The notes beneath the pieces are model-generated. The model did not search any database and had not been told where the DNA came from. It saw only the letters and a list, made by a program, of their open reading frames with translations. 64,000 nucleotides of DNA, from positions 1,960,501 to 2,024,500 of the forward strand of contig NZ_JAHBAG010000001.1 of NCBI RefSeq assembly GCF_020510445.1, given 5' to 3'. This DNA comes from Hydrogenophaga taeniospiralis (GTDB lineage Bacteria > Pseudomonadota > Gammaproteobacteria > Burkholderiales > Burkholderiaceae_C). Both the position numbers and the translations under genes were made by a program. Below, piece after piece: positions 34,058 to 43,065 of this stretch. Within the stretch, counting starts at the first letter, position 1; each line of letters begins with the position of its first letter.

Positions 34058-35635
34058 ATGAAGTTCAAGCAAACGCTGGCGGCCAGTCTGATGGCGGCCG
34101 CACTGGCCACCCTGGGGGCGGCCCAGGCGCAGACGGTGCGCATCGGCAACCAGGGCGACGCGCTGTCGATGGACCCGCATTCGCTCAACGAGTCGCTGCA
34201 ACTCAGCGTCACGGGCAACGTGTACGAACCGCTGGTGACCCGCGACAAGGACCTGAAGCTGGTGCCCGCGCTGGCCACGAGCTGGAAGCAGGTGTCGCCC
34301 ACCGTGTGGCGCTTCGAGCTGCGCAAGGGCGTGAAATTCCACGACGGCAAGCCCTTCACCGCCGACGACGTGCTGTTCAGCCTGGCCCGCGGCGCGGGTG
34401 AAGGCTCGGACATGCGCTCCTACACCAACGACATCAAGGAAGCGCGCAAGGTTGGTGACTTCACGGTCGAGATCGAGACCAAGGCACCGTTCCCCATCCT
34501 GCCCGACCAGCTCTCGTTCTTCTACATCATGAGCAAGCCGTGGTGCGAGGAAAACCAGGCCACGCGCCCGGTGGACCGCCGCAAGGGCATCGAGAACGCG
34601 GCCTCGTTCCGCGCCAACGGCACCGGCCCGTTCCGCCTGCGCGAGCGCCAGCCGAACGTGAAAACCGCCTTCGTGCGCAACGGCAGCTACTGGGGCAAGA
34701 TCGAAGGCAACGTGGTGAACGTCGAATACACGCCCATCGGCAACGACTCCACGCGCGTGGCGGCCCTGTTGTCGGGCCAGGTGGACGTGATCGAACCTGT
34801 GCCGGTGCAGGACGTGGCGCGCATCAACGCCAGCGGCAAGTCCAAGGTGCTGCAAGGCCCCGAGCTGCGCTGGATCTTCCTCGGCATGGACCAGAAACGC
34901 GACGAGCTGCTGTATTCGAGCGTCAAGGGCAAGAACCCGTTCAAGGACAAGCGCGTGCGCCAGGCCTTCTACCAGGCCATTGATATCGTGGGCATCCAGA
35001 AGACCGTGATGCGCGGCGCGGCCACGCCTGCGGCCTTGCTGGTGGGTCCCGGTGTCAACGGTTATGACCCGGCCATGGACAAGCGCCTGCCGTACGACCC
35101 GACCGCGGCCAAGAAGCTGCTGGCCGATGCCGGCTACCCCAACGGGTTCGAGGTGGGCATGAACTGCCCCAACGACCGCTACGTGAACGACGGCAACATC
35201 TGCCAGGCGGTGGCGGCCAACCTCGCGCGCATTGGCGTGAAGGTCAACCTGCAGGTCGAAACCAAGGGCACCTACTTCCCCAAGGTGCTCAAGCGCGACA
35301 CCAGCTTCTACCTGCTGGGCTGGTCGCCCAGCACCTACGACTCGCACAACGTGCTCAACGCGCTGATCCGCTGCGTGGACGACAAGGGCTCGGGCCAGTT
35401 CAACCTGGGCGCCTACTGCAACCCGCAGGTGGATGCGCTCACGCTCAAGATCCAGTCGGAAACCGACAAGCCCAAGCGCGACGCCATGATCAAGGAAGCC
35501 TTCCAGCTGCACGCCGACGACATCGGCCATCTGCCGCTGCACCAGCAGGCCCTGGCCTGGGGCGTGGGCAGCAATGTGCAGCTGACGCAGCGCGCCGACA
35601 ACCAGATGCCGTTCCGCTACATGAGTGTGAAGTAG
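34058..35635 (+). CDS. ABC transporter substrate-binding protein, family 5 (peptide/nickel type)
   Basis: 525 aa, SD AGGAG. Signal peptide about residues 1-25 (ending LGAAQAQ). The mature protein shows the family-5 landmarks: GNVYEPLVTRDKDLKLVPAL, the WRFELRKGVKFHDGKPFTADD signature, and RVRQAFYQAIDI. Two conserved cysteines occur in the C-terminal lobe (MNCPNDRYVNDGNICQ). It delivers ligand to the two permeases. The stop is followed immediately by a GC-rich repeat also found after xylF, then the second permease gene 138 bases later. Confidence 0.93.
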   Translation: MKFKQTLAASLMAAALATLGAAQAQTVRIGNQGDALSMDPHSLNESLQLSVTGNVYEPLVTRDKDLKLVPALATSWKQVSPTVWRFELRKGVKFHDGKPFTADDVLFSLARGAGEGSDMRSYTNDIKEARKVGDFTVEIETKAPFPILPDQLSFFYIMSKPWCEENQATRPVDRRKGIENAASFRANGTGPFRLRERQPNVKTAFVRNGSYWGKIEGNVVNVEYTPIGNDSTRVAALLSGQVDVIEPVPVQDVARINASGKSKVLQGPELRWIFLGMDQKRDELLYSSVKGKNPFKDKRVRQAFYQAIDIVGIQKTVMRGAATPAALLVGPGVNGYDPAMDKRLPYDPTAAKKLLADAGYPNGFEVGMNCPNDRYVNDGNICQAVAANLARIGVKVNLQVETKGTYFPKVLKRDTSFYLLGWSPSTYDSHNVLNALIRCVDDKGSGQFNLGAYCNPQVDALTLKIQSETDKPKRDAMIKEAFQLHADDIGHLPLHQQALAWGVGSNVQLTQRADNQMPFRYMSVK

Positions 35636-35714
35636 CCCCCTGCGCCGCTGCGCGGCTTCCCCCCAGGGGGACGCCTGCAGCGGCCCGGCGGAGCCGGTTC
35701 CGCGCAGGCCCTGG
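35636..35714 (+). repeat. GC-rich intergenic repeat, copy A
   Basis: Begins at the base after the substrate-binding-protein stop codon. The first 22 bases (35636-35657) are identical to 44093-44114, and similarity continues for about 80 bases to a GCCCTGGG end. It contains short hairpins (GCCGC-TGC-GCGGC and CCCCC-CA-GGGGG) but no U-tract. It looks like a member of a dispersed Comamonadaceae intergenic family. Confidence 0.75.
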
Positions 35715-35773
35715 GATGGGCTTCCCTTCTGTTCCGCCAACTGGCTGGTCCACACCCATCGAAAGCACCCCAC

Positions 35774-36685
35774 TTGTTTGCCTTTGCTCGCCGCTGGCTC
35801 GACAGCGATGTCGGCCACAGTTTCCGCACCTCGCCCACGGCCATCGTGGCCGCGGTGATTGCCTTCGTCTGTGTGTTCTGCGCGGTGTTCGCGCCCTGGG
35901 TGGCGCCGCACAACCCGTTTGACCTCGCCACCCTGGAGCTGTCCAACGCGCGCCTGCCGCCGGCCTGGAGCGAGGGCGGCAGCCGCGACTTTCTGCTCGG
36001 CACCGACGACCAGGGGCGCGACATTCTTTCGGCCCTGATGTACGGCGCGCGCATTTCGCTGGCGGTGGGGCTGGCCTCGGTGCTGCTCTCGGTGGTGATC
36101 GGCGTGGCCCTGGGGCTGCTGGCGGGTTTCCTGGGCGGCTGGGTCGATGGCGTGCTCATGCGCCTGTGCGACGTGATGCTGTCGTTCCCGTCCATCCTGG
36201 TGGCGTTGCTGATCGCCGGCGTGGGCCGGGCGCTGTTTCCCGACGCGCACGACAGCCTGGCCTTCGGCGTGCTGGTCATCGCCATCACCCTGACCGGCTG
36301 GGTGCAGTACGCGCGCACCGTGCGCGGCTCTACGATGGTGGAGCGCCACAAGGAATACGTGCAGGCCGCGCGCGTGACCGGCGTGGCACCGCTGCGCATC
36401 ATGCGCCGCCATGTGCTGCCCAACGTGATGGGCCCGGTGCTGGTGCTGGCCACCATCCAGGTCGCCACCGCCATCATCACCGAGGCCACCTTGTCGTTTC
36501 TCGGCGTGGGCGCGCCGCCCACCTCGCCCTCGCTGGGCACCCTGATCCGGGTGGGCAACGACTACCTGTTCTCCGGCGAATGGTGGATCACCATTTTTCC
36601 GGGCGCCATGCTGGTGTTGATCGCACTGAGCGTGAACCTGCTGGGCGACTGGCTGCGCGACGCGCTCAACCCAAGACTGAGATGA
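35774..36685 (+). CDS. Dipeptide/oligopeptide-type ABC permease (DppC family)
   Basis: 303 aa with a TTG at 35774 as the likely start (LFAFARRWLDSDVGHSFRTSP); no good SD is seen, and the start is uncertain by a few codons. The N-terminal helix plus five further helices match DppC, with LLGTDDQGRDILSALMYGARI before the core and the EAA loop AARVTGVAPLRIMRRHVLPN. It pairs with the permease at 31772. The stop is followed 7 bases later by the first ATPase gene. Confidence 0.9.
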   Translation: MFAFARRWLDSDVGHSFRTSPTAIVAAVIAFVCVFCAVFAPWVAPHNPFDLATLELSNARLPPAWSEGGSRDFLLGTDDQGRDILSALMYGARISLAVGLASVLLSVVIGVALGLLAGFLGGWVDGVLMRLCDVMLSFPSILVALLIAGVGRALFPDAHDSLAFGVLVIAITLTGWVQYARTVRGSTMVERHKEYVQAARVTGVAPLRIMRRHVLPNVMGPVLVLATIQVATAIITEATLSFLGVGAPPTSPSLGTLIRVGNDYLFSGEWWITIFPGAMLVLIALSVNLLGDWLRDALNPRLR

Positions 36686-36692
36686 GCACACG

Positions 36693-37691
36693 ATGAGCCT
36701 GCTGCAAGTCAACAACCTGGTCGTCGAATTTCCGCACCGGCGCGGCACGCTGCGCGCCCTGGACGACATTTCCTTCGACATCGCACCCGGCGAGATACTG
36801 GGCGTGGTGGGCGAGTCCGGGGCGGGAAAGTCGCTCACCGGGGCCTCGATCATCGGTTTGCTGGAGCCACCCGGGCGCGTGGCGTCCGGCGAGATACGGC
36901 TGGAGGGCCGACGCATCGACGACCTGCCCCATGAAGAGATGCGCAAGGTGCGCGGGCGCAAGATCGGCGCCATCTTCCAGGACCCGCTGACCTCGCTGAA
37001 CCCGCTGTATTCCGTGGGCCGCCAGCTCATCGAAACCATCACCACCCACCTGCCGGTGAACCCTGCCGAGGCGCGCAAACGCGCCATTCAGCTGTTGCGC
37101 GACACCGGCATACCGGCGGCCGAGCAGCGCATCGACCACTTCCCGCACCAGTTCTCGGGCGGCATGCGCCAGCGGGTGGTGATCGCGCTGGCGCTGGCGG
37201 CCGAGCCGCAGCTGATCGTGGCCGATGAGCCGACCACCGCGCTGGACGTGTCGATCCAGGCCCAGATCATCACGCTGCTGAAGTCCATCTGCAAGGAGCG
37301 CGGCGCCGCCGTGATGCTGATCACGCACGACATGGGCGTGATCGCCGAGACCTGCGACCGCGTGGCCGTGATGTACGCCGGGCGCATCGCCGAGATCGGA
37401 CCGGTGCACGAGGTGATCAACCACCCGGCCCACCCCTACACCGCCGGGCTCATGGCCTGCATTCCCGACATGGGCGTGGACCGCGAGCGGCTGCACCAGA
37501 TCGACGGCGCCATGCCGCGCCTGAACGCCATCCCCCCGGGGTGCGCCTACAACCCGCGTTGCGAGCGGGCGTTCGACCGCTGCCACGCCGAGCGCCCGGA
37601 TCTGATGCCCGCTGGCGTCACGCGGGCGGCCTGCTGGCTGCATGCCGGGGCGTCCGCGGCGCCGGGCCTTGCGCGGGAGGTCATCCAGTGA
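36693..37691 (+). CDS. Peptide-type ABC ATP-binding protein (DppD family)
   Basis: 332 aa. Walker [12 protein letters not shown] (about residue 36), signature FSGGMRQR and Walker [13 protein letters not shown] are complete. The C-terminal oligopeptide-type extension ends with the cysteine cluster [14 protein letters not shown] found in the DppD/OppD family, which can bind an iron-sulfur cluster in some members. It forms the NBD dimer with the next gene product. Its stop overlaps the next GTG in GTGA. Confidence 0.93.
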   Translation: MSLLQVNNLVVEFPHRRGTLRALDDISFDIAPGEILGVVGESGAGKSLTGASIIGLLEPPGRVASGEIRLEGRRIDDLPHEEMRKVRGRKIGAIFQDPLTSLNPLYSVGRQLIETITTHLPVNPAEARKRAIQLLRDTGIPAAEQRIDHFPHQFSGGMRQRVVIALALAAEPQLIVADEPTTALDVSIQAQIITLLKSICKERGAAVMLITHDMGVIAETCDRVAVMYAGRIAEIGPVHEVINHPAHPYTAGLMACIPDMGVDRERLHQIDGAMPRLNAIPPGCAYNPRCERAFDRCHAERPDLMPAGVTRAACWLHAGASAAPGLAREVIQ

Positions 37692-38776
37692 GCGCGGACC
37701 TGACCGAGCCCGGGGTGCTGCGCCACGTGCCACAAGAGAACCCGTCGCAGGGACACGCGCATTCTCAGGAGGCGCAGGCCGAGGCGCCGCTGGTGCGCGC
37801 CACCGACCTGGCCAAGACCTTCGACGTGTCCGCCCCCTGGCTCAACCGAGTGCTCGAACGCCAGCCGCGCCAGCTGCTGCGCGCGGTCGATGGCGTGTCG
37901 TTCGACATTCCGCGCGGCCAGACGCTGGCGCTGGTGGGTGAGTCCGGCTGCGGCAAGAGCACGGTCGCGCGCCTGCTGGTGGGGCTGTACGAACCGACCC
38001 GGGGCGGCTTCGAGTTCGACGGGCAGGACGCGCACGCCGCGTTCAAGACGCCCGAAGGGCGCCAACTGCGCCGCCGCATCCAGATGATCTTTCAGGACCC
38101 GTACGCCAGCCTGAACCCGCGCTGGGTGGTGGAGGACATCATTGCCGAGCCGCTGCGCGAGCACGGCATCGAGACCGAGCCGGTGGCCCTGCGGGCGCGG
38201 GTCGACGCGCTGCTGCATTCGGTCGGGCTGTCGCCGCACGACCGCGTGAAGTACCCGCACCAGTTCTCGGGCGGCCAGCGCCAGCGCATTTCGATCGCGC
38301 GCGCGCTGGCCACGCAACCGGAGTTCCTGGTGTGCGACGAGCCCACCAGCGCGCTGGACGTGAGCGTGCAGGCCCAGGTGCTCAACATCATGAAAGACCT
38401 GCAGCGCGAGCGCGGGCTGACCTACCTCTTCATCAGCCACAACCTGGCGGTGGTGCGCCACGTGAGCGACCAGGTGGGCGTGATGTACCTCGGCCGCCTG
38501 GTGGAGCTGGCACCCAAGCACACGCTGTTCGACACGCCGCGCCACCCCTATACGCGCATGCTGCTCGACGCCATTCCCAAGATGCACGACACCGGGCGGG
38601 CGCGCACGCCGGTCTCGGGCGAAGTGCCCAACCCGCTCAATCCACCCGAGGGCTGCGCGTTCAACCCGCGTTGCCCACACGCCAACGGGCGCTGCCGCAG
38701 CGAGCGGCCGGCGTTGTTGACCCTAGGCGGGGTGCGGGTGGCCTGCCACGCGGTGGAAGAGGGCCGCATTCCGTAG
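37688..38776 (+). CDS. Peptide-type ABC ATP-binding protein (DppF family)
   Basis: 362 aa from the GTG at 37688, which overlaps the preceding stop. An extended N-terminus of about 38 residues precedes the ABC core. Motifs: [29 protein letters not shown] (Q-loop), [15 protein letters not shown] and [14 protein letters not shown]. The segment [20 protein letters not shown] is typical of DppF/OppF. The C-terminal cysteines are [14 protein letters not shown]. This is the last gene of the ABC/amidohydrolase operon; a convergent TetR gene follows. Confidence 0.93.
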   Translation: MSADLTEPGVLRHVPQENPSQGHAHSQEAQAEAPLVRATDLAKTFDVSAPWLNRVLERQPRQLLRAVDGVSFDIPRGQTLALVGESGCGKSTVARLLVGLYEPTRGGFEFDGQDAHAAFKTPEGRQLRRRIQMIFQDPYASLNPRWVVEDIIAEPLREHGIETEPVALRARVDALLHSVGLSPHDRVKYPHQFSGGQRQRISIARALATQPEFLVCDEPTSALDVSVQAQVLNIMKDLQRERGLTYLFISHNLAVVRHVSDQVGVMYLGRLVELAPKHTLFDTPRHPYTRMLLDAIPKMHDTGRARTPVSGEVPNPLNPPEGCAFNPRCPHANGRCRSERPALLTLGGVRVACHAVEEGRIP

Positions 38777-38869
38777 GCGGGTGTTCCCCTGGGCGGTCAG
38801 CGCATGCAAAGGGCTTTTCCAGAGGGCTTTGTGTAGGAAGCCGTGGCCGGCCCGGCGCCGGCATGGGTT

Positions 38870-39475
38870 TCATCGTTGTTGGGGCGGCGAGAGCAGGTGC
38901 TCGCGCAGGGTGGCCAGAATCTCGTCGGAAAGTGCCGGCCGTCCCGCCGCCGTGGCGCGCGCCAGCACCAGGCCGCCCACCATGGTGGCCAGCATCTGCG
39001 TGGCGCGCGCACGCCCTTCGGGGCTCGGCTCGCCCTGCTCTAGGCCTTCGATCACGCGCGCAAAGCGCTCGATGTTGCGCTCGATGCCCTGCGCAAAGAC
39101 CTCGGAGAGGCCACCGCCCGCCCGCGCGGCATCCACCGCCAGCGCCGCCACGGGACAGCCCTCACCCGGGTGGTCGCGGTGCTGGGGCGAGAGGTAGCCC
39201 GCCACCCGTGCCGCCAGACCCTGGGGCGCGGCACCCGTGTCTGCGTCCGTGCCGCCGAGCGGGGGAATCGACCAGTCGAACGCCCTTGTGCAGGCCTCGC
39301 GCACCAGCGCGTCCTTGTTCTCGAAGTGCCGGTACAGCCCGCCATGGGTCAGGCCCGCATCGCGCGTGATGTCGGCCACGCCCACGCCCGAGAGCCCGTG
39401 CTCGCGGTACAGGCGCGACGCCGCATCCAGGATGCCCTGGCGGTTTTCCGCAGACTGGAGCTTGGAGACTTTCAT
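38870..39475 (-). CDS. TetR family transcriptional regulator
   Basis: 201 aa from the ATG at 39475, with AGAGGTG upstream. The N-terminal HTH is plain: QGILDAASRLYREHGLSGVG, then ITRDAGLTHGGLYRHFENK-DAL. The ligand-binding C-terminal domain is poorly conserved (GEGCPVAALAVDAARAG is typical of the LmrA/YxaF-like subgroup). It is divergent from the FabF-type gene, and the intergenic region holds two dyads, so it probably represses itself and that gene. Confidence 0.88.
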   Translation of the reverse strand: MKVSKLQSAENRQGILDAASRLYREHGLSGVGVADITRDAGLTHGGLYRHFENKDALVREACTRAFDWSIPPLGGTDADTGAAPQGLAARVAGYLSPQHRDHPGEGCPVAALAVDAARAGGGLSEVFAQGIERNIERFARVIEGLEQGEPSPEGRARATQMLATMVGGLVLARATAAGRPALSDEILATLREHLLSPPQQR

Positions 39476-39500
39476 GGTCACCTCTTTTGATGATGATCGT

Positions 39501-39546
39501 ACGCAAAATGCGTTGGTGCGTTTATGATGATGGTCGCAATCATAAA
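39501..39546. promoter_or_regulatory. Candidate TetR operators
   Basis: ACGCAAAATGCGT (39501-39513, arms ACGCA/TGCGT) and TTTATGAT-N10-ATCATAAA (39521-39528 and 39539-39546) are two perfect dyads between the divergent TetR and FabF-type genes. TetR operators are commonly 15-30 bp dyads in this position. Which one is bound is not decided. Confidence 0.45.
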
Positions 39547-39588
39547 TGCGCGGCCCTTCGTCGCGCAGCAAGCAGAGGGTCAACGACG

Positions 39589-40914
39589 ATGGATGGCAAC
39601 AACGGTGCGCAGGCATCGGGCAACGGCGGCGGGCACCTGCGCCGTGTGGTGATCACGGGCATGGGGCTGGTGTCGCCCCTGGGATGCGGGGTGGAGCTGG
39701 CATGGCGCCGCCTCTTGCAGGGGGCCTCGGGCCTGCGCCTGCTGCCCGATGCGGTGGTGGACGGCATCGCCGCCAAGGTGGGCGGCGCGGTGCCCACGCT
39801 GGCCGACGACCCCGAGGGGGGCTGGGACCCCGACACCGTCGCCTCGTCCAAGGACCGGCGCAAGATGGACCGCTTCATTCCCTTTGCGCTGGGCACGGCG
39901 CAGCAGGCGCTGGCGCAGGCCGGCTGGGCACCCACCGAGGCACATGAGCAGCAGCGCACGGCCACCGTCATCGCATCCGGCATCGGCGGCTTTGGCGCCA
40001 TTGCCGAGGCCGTGCGCACCACGGATGCGCGCGGGCCGCAGCGCCTGTCGCCGTTCACCGTGCCGTCCTTTCTGGTCAACCTGGCCGCCGGGCAGGTGTC
40101 CATCCGCCACGGGCTCAAGGGGCCTCTGGGTGCGCCCGTCACCGCGTGTGCGGCCAGCGTGCAGGCCATTGGCGACGCCGCGCGCCTGATCCGCTGCGGC
40201 GAGGCCGACGTGGCCGTCTGCGGCGGCACCGAGGCCACCATCGACCGCGTGAGCCTGGGCGGCTTCGCGGCGGCCAAGGCGCTCTCCACCGGTTTTTCGG
40301 ACCACCCTTCGCAGGCCTCGCGCCCCTTCGACGCGGCACGCGACGGCTTCGTGATGGGCGAGGGGGCCGGCATGCTGGTGCTCGAATCGCTCGACCATGC
40401 GCTGGCCCGCGGCGCGACGCCGCTGGCCGAGGTGCTGGGCTACGGCACCTCGGCCGATGCGTACCACATCACCTCGGGGCCCGAGGACGGTGACGGCGCG
40501 CGCCGCAGCATGGAGATGGCGCTGGCCCAGGCCGGTCTGGTGGCCAGTCAGGTGCAGCACCTCAACGCCCATGCCACCTCCACCTTCGTGGGCGACCGGG
40601 GTGAGCTGGCGGCCATCCGCCGTGTGTTCGGCACCGGCAAGTCGGTGGCGATTGCGTCGACCAAGGCGGCCACGGGGCATCTGCTGGGGGCGGCGGGCGC
40701 GGTGGCGGCGATCTTCACCACCCTGGCGCTGCGCGATCAGGTGGTGCCCGGCACGCTGAATCTGGACCACCCCGACGAACTGGCCGAGGGCCTGGACATG
40801 GTGGCGCACCGCCCTCGCGCCATGGCGCTGGAGCACGCCATGCTCAACGGCTTCGGGTTTGGCGGGGTGAACGCCTCGCTGGTGCTCAAGCGCTGGGTGC
40901 CCGCCACCGCGTAG
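39589..40914 (+). CDS. fabF: Beta-ketoacyl-ACP synthase II (FabF type)
   Basis: 441 aa from the ATG at 39589 with AGAGGG upstream; the longer frame starts inside the operator region. The thiolase-fold landmarks of KAS II are complete: VVITGMGLVSPLGCGV, the nucleophile Cys in APVTACAASVQAIG, NAHATSTFVGDRGE with the first His, and STKAATGHLLGAAG with the Lys and second His. KAS II elongates acyl-ACP with malonyl-ACP. The copy is not in a fab operon and is divergent from a TetR gene, so it is probably a secondary, regulated FabF rather than the housekeeping enzyme. Confidence 0.88.
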   Translation: MDGNNGAQASGNGGGHLRRVVITGMGLVSPLGCGVELAWRRLLQGASGLRLLPDAVVDGIAAKVGGAVPTLADDPEGGWDPDTVASSKDRRKMDRFIPFALGTAQQALAQAGWAPTEAHEQQRTATVIASGIGGFGAIAEAVRTTDARGPQRLSPFTVPSFLVNLAAGQVSIRHGLKGPLGAPVTACAASVQAIGDAARLIRCGEADVAVCGGTEATIDRVSLGGFAAAKALSTGFSDHPSQASRPFDAARDGFVMGEGAGMLVLESLDHALARGATPLAEVLGYGTSADAYHITSGPEDGDGARRSMEMALAQAGLVASQVQHLNAHATSTFVGDRGELAAIRRVFGTGKSVAIASTKAATGHLLGAAGAVAAIFTTLALRDQVVPGTLNLDHPDELAEGLDMVAHRPRAMALEHAMLNGFGFGGVNASLVLKRWVPATA

Positions 40915-40935
40915 GCGGCGAGCGTCCCGCGGCGC

Positions 40936-41784
40936 TCAGGTGTAGCGCTTGCTCCGCAAGTTGTTCTTCATTTCCTTGAGCAGCGGTTGCAGCTTGCTGC
41001 CGCCGATGCGCAGCGCCACGCAGGTGGCCACCACGTCGATCACCATCAGGTGCATCAACCGCGAGGTCATGGGGCTGTAGCGGTCGTAGCCTTCGGGGTG
41101 GTCGGCCGAGAGGTGGATGTGGCCGGAGGTGGCCAAGGGCGAGCCGCTGGCGGTGATCACGATCACGGTGGCGCCGTGCTTGCGGGCGATGTCGGCCGCG
41201 TCCATCAGGTCGCGCGTGCGGCCCGAGTTGGAGATGATCACCACACAGTCGCCCGGCCCCAGCAGCGAGGCGCTCATCACCTGCATGTGGCCGTCGCTGT
41301 AGGCGATGGCGTTGATGCCCAGGCGGAAGAACTTGTGTTGCGCGTCCTGCGCCACGATGCCCGAATTGCCGGCGCCGTAGAACTCGATGCGGCCCCGGTT
41401 CTTGTAGGTGGCGAGCAGGGCGTCCACCGCCTTCTCGATCGAGTGGGTGGAGGCGTCGTTGCGGTATTTCAGGAACGCCGCCACGGTGTTGTCGATCACC
41501 TTCACCAGCACGTCGCCGACCTTGTCGTCCACGTCCACGCTGCGGTGGATGAAGGGCACGCCTTCGCTCACGGTGCCGGCCAGCTTGAGCTTGAAGTCCG
41601 ACAGGCCGTCGTAGCCCATGCTGCGGCAGAAGCGCACCACGGTGGGCTTGCTCACATGGGCGCGGTCGGCCAGTTCGGACACCGGCAGGCTGGCGAAACT
41701 GCGCGGGTCGAGCAGCACGAGTTTGCCCACCCTTTGTTCGGCGGGGGCCAGCGAGGGCAGGGAGGCTTTGATGCGGTCGAGCAT
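40936..41784 (-). CDS. hexR: HexR-like RpiR/MurR family regulator
   Basis: 282 aa from the ATG at 41784 (MLDRIKASLPSLAPAEQRVG), the normal HexR length. The N-terminal HTH_6 domain (residues 1-77) has LADRAHVSKPTVVRFCRSMG, and the SIS sugar-phosphate domain (about 120-250) has IEFYGAGNSGIVAQDAQ and VIISNSGRTRDL. HexR represses glucose-catabolism genes and is released by KDPG in other proteobacteria. It is divergent from tal across a 70-base region with tandem repeats, which fits local control. KDPG response here is inference. Confidence 0.85.
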   Translation of the reverse strand: MLDRIKASLPSLAPAEQRVGKLVLLDPRSFASLPVSELADRAHVSKPTVVRFCRSMGYDGLSDFKLKLAGTVSEGVPFIHRSVDVDDKVGDVLVKVIDNTVAAFLKYRNDASTHSIEKAVDALLATYKNRGRIEFYGAGNSGIVAQDAQHKFFRLGINAIAYSDGHMQVMSASLLGPGDCVVIISNSGRTRDLMDAADIARKHGATVIVITASGSPLATSGHIHLSADHPEGYDRYSPMTSRLMHLMVIDVVATCVALRIGGSKLQPLLKEMKNNLRSKRYT

Positions 41785-41800
41785 GGGGAACAAGCGGGTT

Positions 41801-41839
41801 ACGAAACCAGTTACATGGCGGATATGAAACCTTATTACA
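41801..41839. promoter_or_regulatory. Tandem operator candidate between hexR and tal
   Basis: CGAAACCAGTTACA (41802-41815) and TGAAACCTTATTACA (41825-41839) are direct repeats of the pattern GAAACC-N2/3-TTACA, about 23 bases apart. They occupy most of the hexR-tal intergenic region. Confidence 0.45.
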
Positions 41840-41842
41840 CCC

Positions 41843-41848
41843 GATAAT
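41843..41848 (+). promoter_or_regulatory. -10 element of tal
   Basis: GATAAT ends 6 bases before the tal ATG at 41855 with no SD between them. The transcript would begin at or next to the start codon, and the tandem operator lies where RNA polymerase contacts the -35 region. Confidence 0.45.
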
Positions 41849-41854
41849 GGCGAA

Positions 41855-42796
41855 ATGAACCAGCTTGACGCACTCAAACAGCTCACCACCGTGGTTGCCG
41901 ACACCGGCGACTTCAACCAGATCGCCGCCTTTTCGCCGCGCGACGCCACCACCAACCCGTCGCTCATCCTGAAGGCGGTGCAGAAGCCCGAATACGCCCA
42001 CCTGCTGCAGGACGCGGTGTCCAAATACGGCTCGCAGGGGCTGGACGAAACCATGAACCGCCTGCTCGTGAGCTTCGGCTGCGAGATCCTCAAACACATC
42101 CCCGGCCGCGTGTCCACCGAAGTGGATGCCCGCCTGAGCTTCGACACCGAAGCCACCGTGACGCGGGCGCGCCGCATCATCGACCTGTACCAGGGCGAGG
42201 GCGTGCACATCGACCGGGTGCTGATCAAGATCGCTTCCACCTGGGAGGGCATTCAGGCCGCGGCGCGGCTGGAGCGCGAAGGCATCCACACCAACCTCAC
42301 GCTGCTGTTCTCGTTTGCCCAGGCCGTGGCCTGCGGCCAGGCCAAGGTGCAGCTGATCTCCCCGTTTGTCGGTCGCATCTACGACTGGTACAAGAAAAGC
42401 GCGGGCGCCGGCTGGGACGAAGCCGCCAACGCCGGTGCCAACGATCCCGGCGTGAAGTCGGTGCGCGCGATCTACAACTTCTACAAAAAGCACGGCATCG
42501 CCACCGAGGTGATGGGCGCGAGCTTTCGCAACGTGGGCCAGATCACGGCCCTGGCCGGCTGCGACTTGCTGACCATCAGCCCCGACCTGCTGGCCCAGCT
42601 GGCCGCGAGCGAGGCCGCGCTGCCCAGGGCGCTGGACGCCGAAGCCGCGCGGGCGATGGACGTTCCCTTCGTGCAGTACGACGAGGCGGGTTTCCGCTTC
42701 GCGCTCAACGAAGACGCGATGGCCACGGAGAAGCTGGCCGAAGGCATCCGCGCGTTCGTGGCGGACACGATCAAGCTCGAAGCCCTGATGAAGTGA
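41855..42796 (+). CDS. tal: Transaldolase B
   Basis: 313 aa. The N-terminal [19 protein letters not shown] is the usual TalB start. The active-site segment [12 protein letters not shown] carries the Schiff-base lysine. The motifs [27 protein letters not shown] and [13 protein letters not shown] are conserved. The enzyme transfers a dihydroxyacetone unit in the non-oxidative pentose phosphate pathway. It is next to hexR and 270 bases upstream of the xylose operon, so it could process xylulose-5-phosphate-derived sugars; an intrinsic terminator follows and separates it from xylF. Confidence 0.97.
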   Translation: MNQLDALKQLTTVVADTGDFNQIAAFSPRDATTNPSLILKAVQKPEYAHLLQDAVSKYGSQGLDETMNRLLVSFGCEILKHIPGRVSTEVDARLSFDTEATVTRARRIIDLYQGEGVHIDRVLIKIASTWEGIQAAARLEREGIHTNLTLLFSFAQAVACGQAKVQLISPFVGRIYDWYKKSAGAGWDEAANAGANDPGVKSVRAIYNFYKKHGIATEVMGASFRNVGQITALAGCDLLTISPDLLAQLAASEAALPRALDAEAARAMDVPFVQYDEAGFRFALNEDAMATEKLAEGIRAFVADTIKLEALMK

Positions 42797-42816
42797 ACGG
42801 CGGCCGCTGGAGACCG

Positions 42817-42853
42817 AAAAAAGCCCCGCGGGTCACCTCGCGGGGCTTTTTTT
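42817..42853 (+). terminator. Intrinsic terminator after tal
   Basis: GCCCCGCG/CGCGGGGC stem (42823-42830 and 42839-42846, 8-base loop), followed by seven T. It starts about 20 bases after the tal stop. Confidence 0.93.
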
Positions 42854-42884
42854 GTTTCTGGGTGGCGGGTGTGCACCCGTCGAT

Positions 42885-42909
42885 ATATAGTTCGATGAAC
42901 AAACTATAT
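42885..42909. promoter_or_regulatory. Candidate ROK (XylR) operator upstream of xylF
   Basis: ATATAGTT (42885-42892) and AACTATAT (42902-42909) form a perfect 8-bp dyad with 9 bases between. The TAGTT and ACAAACTA halves resemble the operator of ROK-type XylR regulators. A partial copy (TTAGTTCG) occurs at about 42951-42958. Both lie between the tal terminator and xylF. Confidence 0.55.
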
Positions 42910-43065
42910 CGGGTTTGTCCCTATTCGCTTTCACCTTGCGGTCCAGAACAATTAGTTCGTCGTCCTTACAAAATGCACTGTGCTGCATTGGGTGGAGCAC
43001 GATGGCTCTGAGGGGCCTTTCCACAACCACGGGCCTGGCACAGGCCAAAACCACCGGAGACATTG

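Noticed and set aside
33938..37087. Minus-strand frame of about 1050 codons opposite the ABC operon
   Set aside because: It overlaps clear receptor, permease and ATPase genes and has only GC-bias-type composition.
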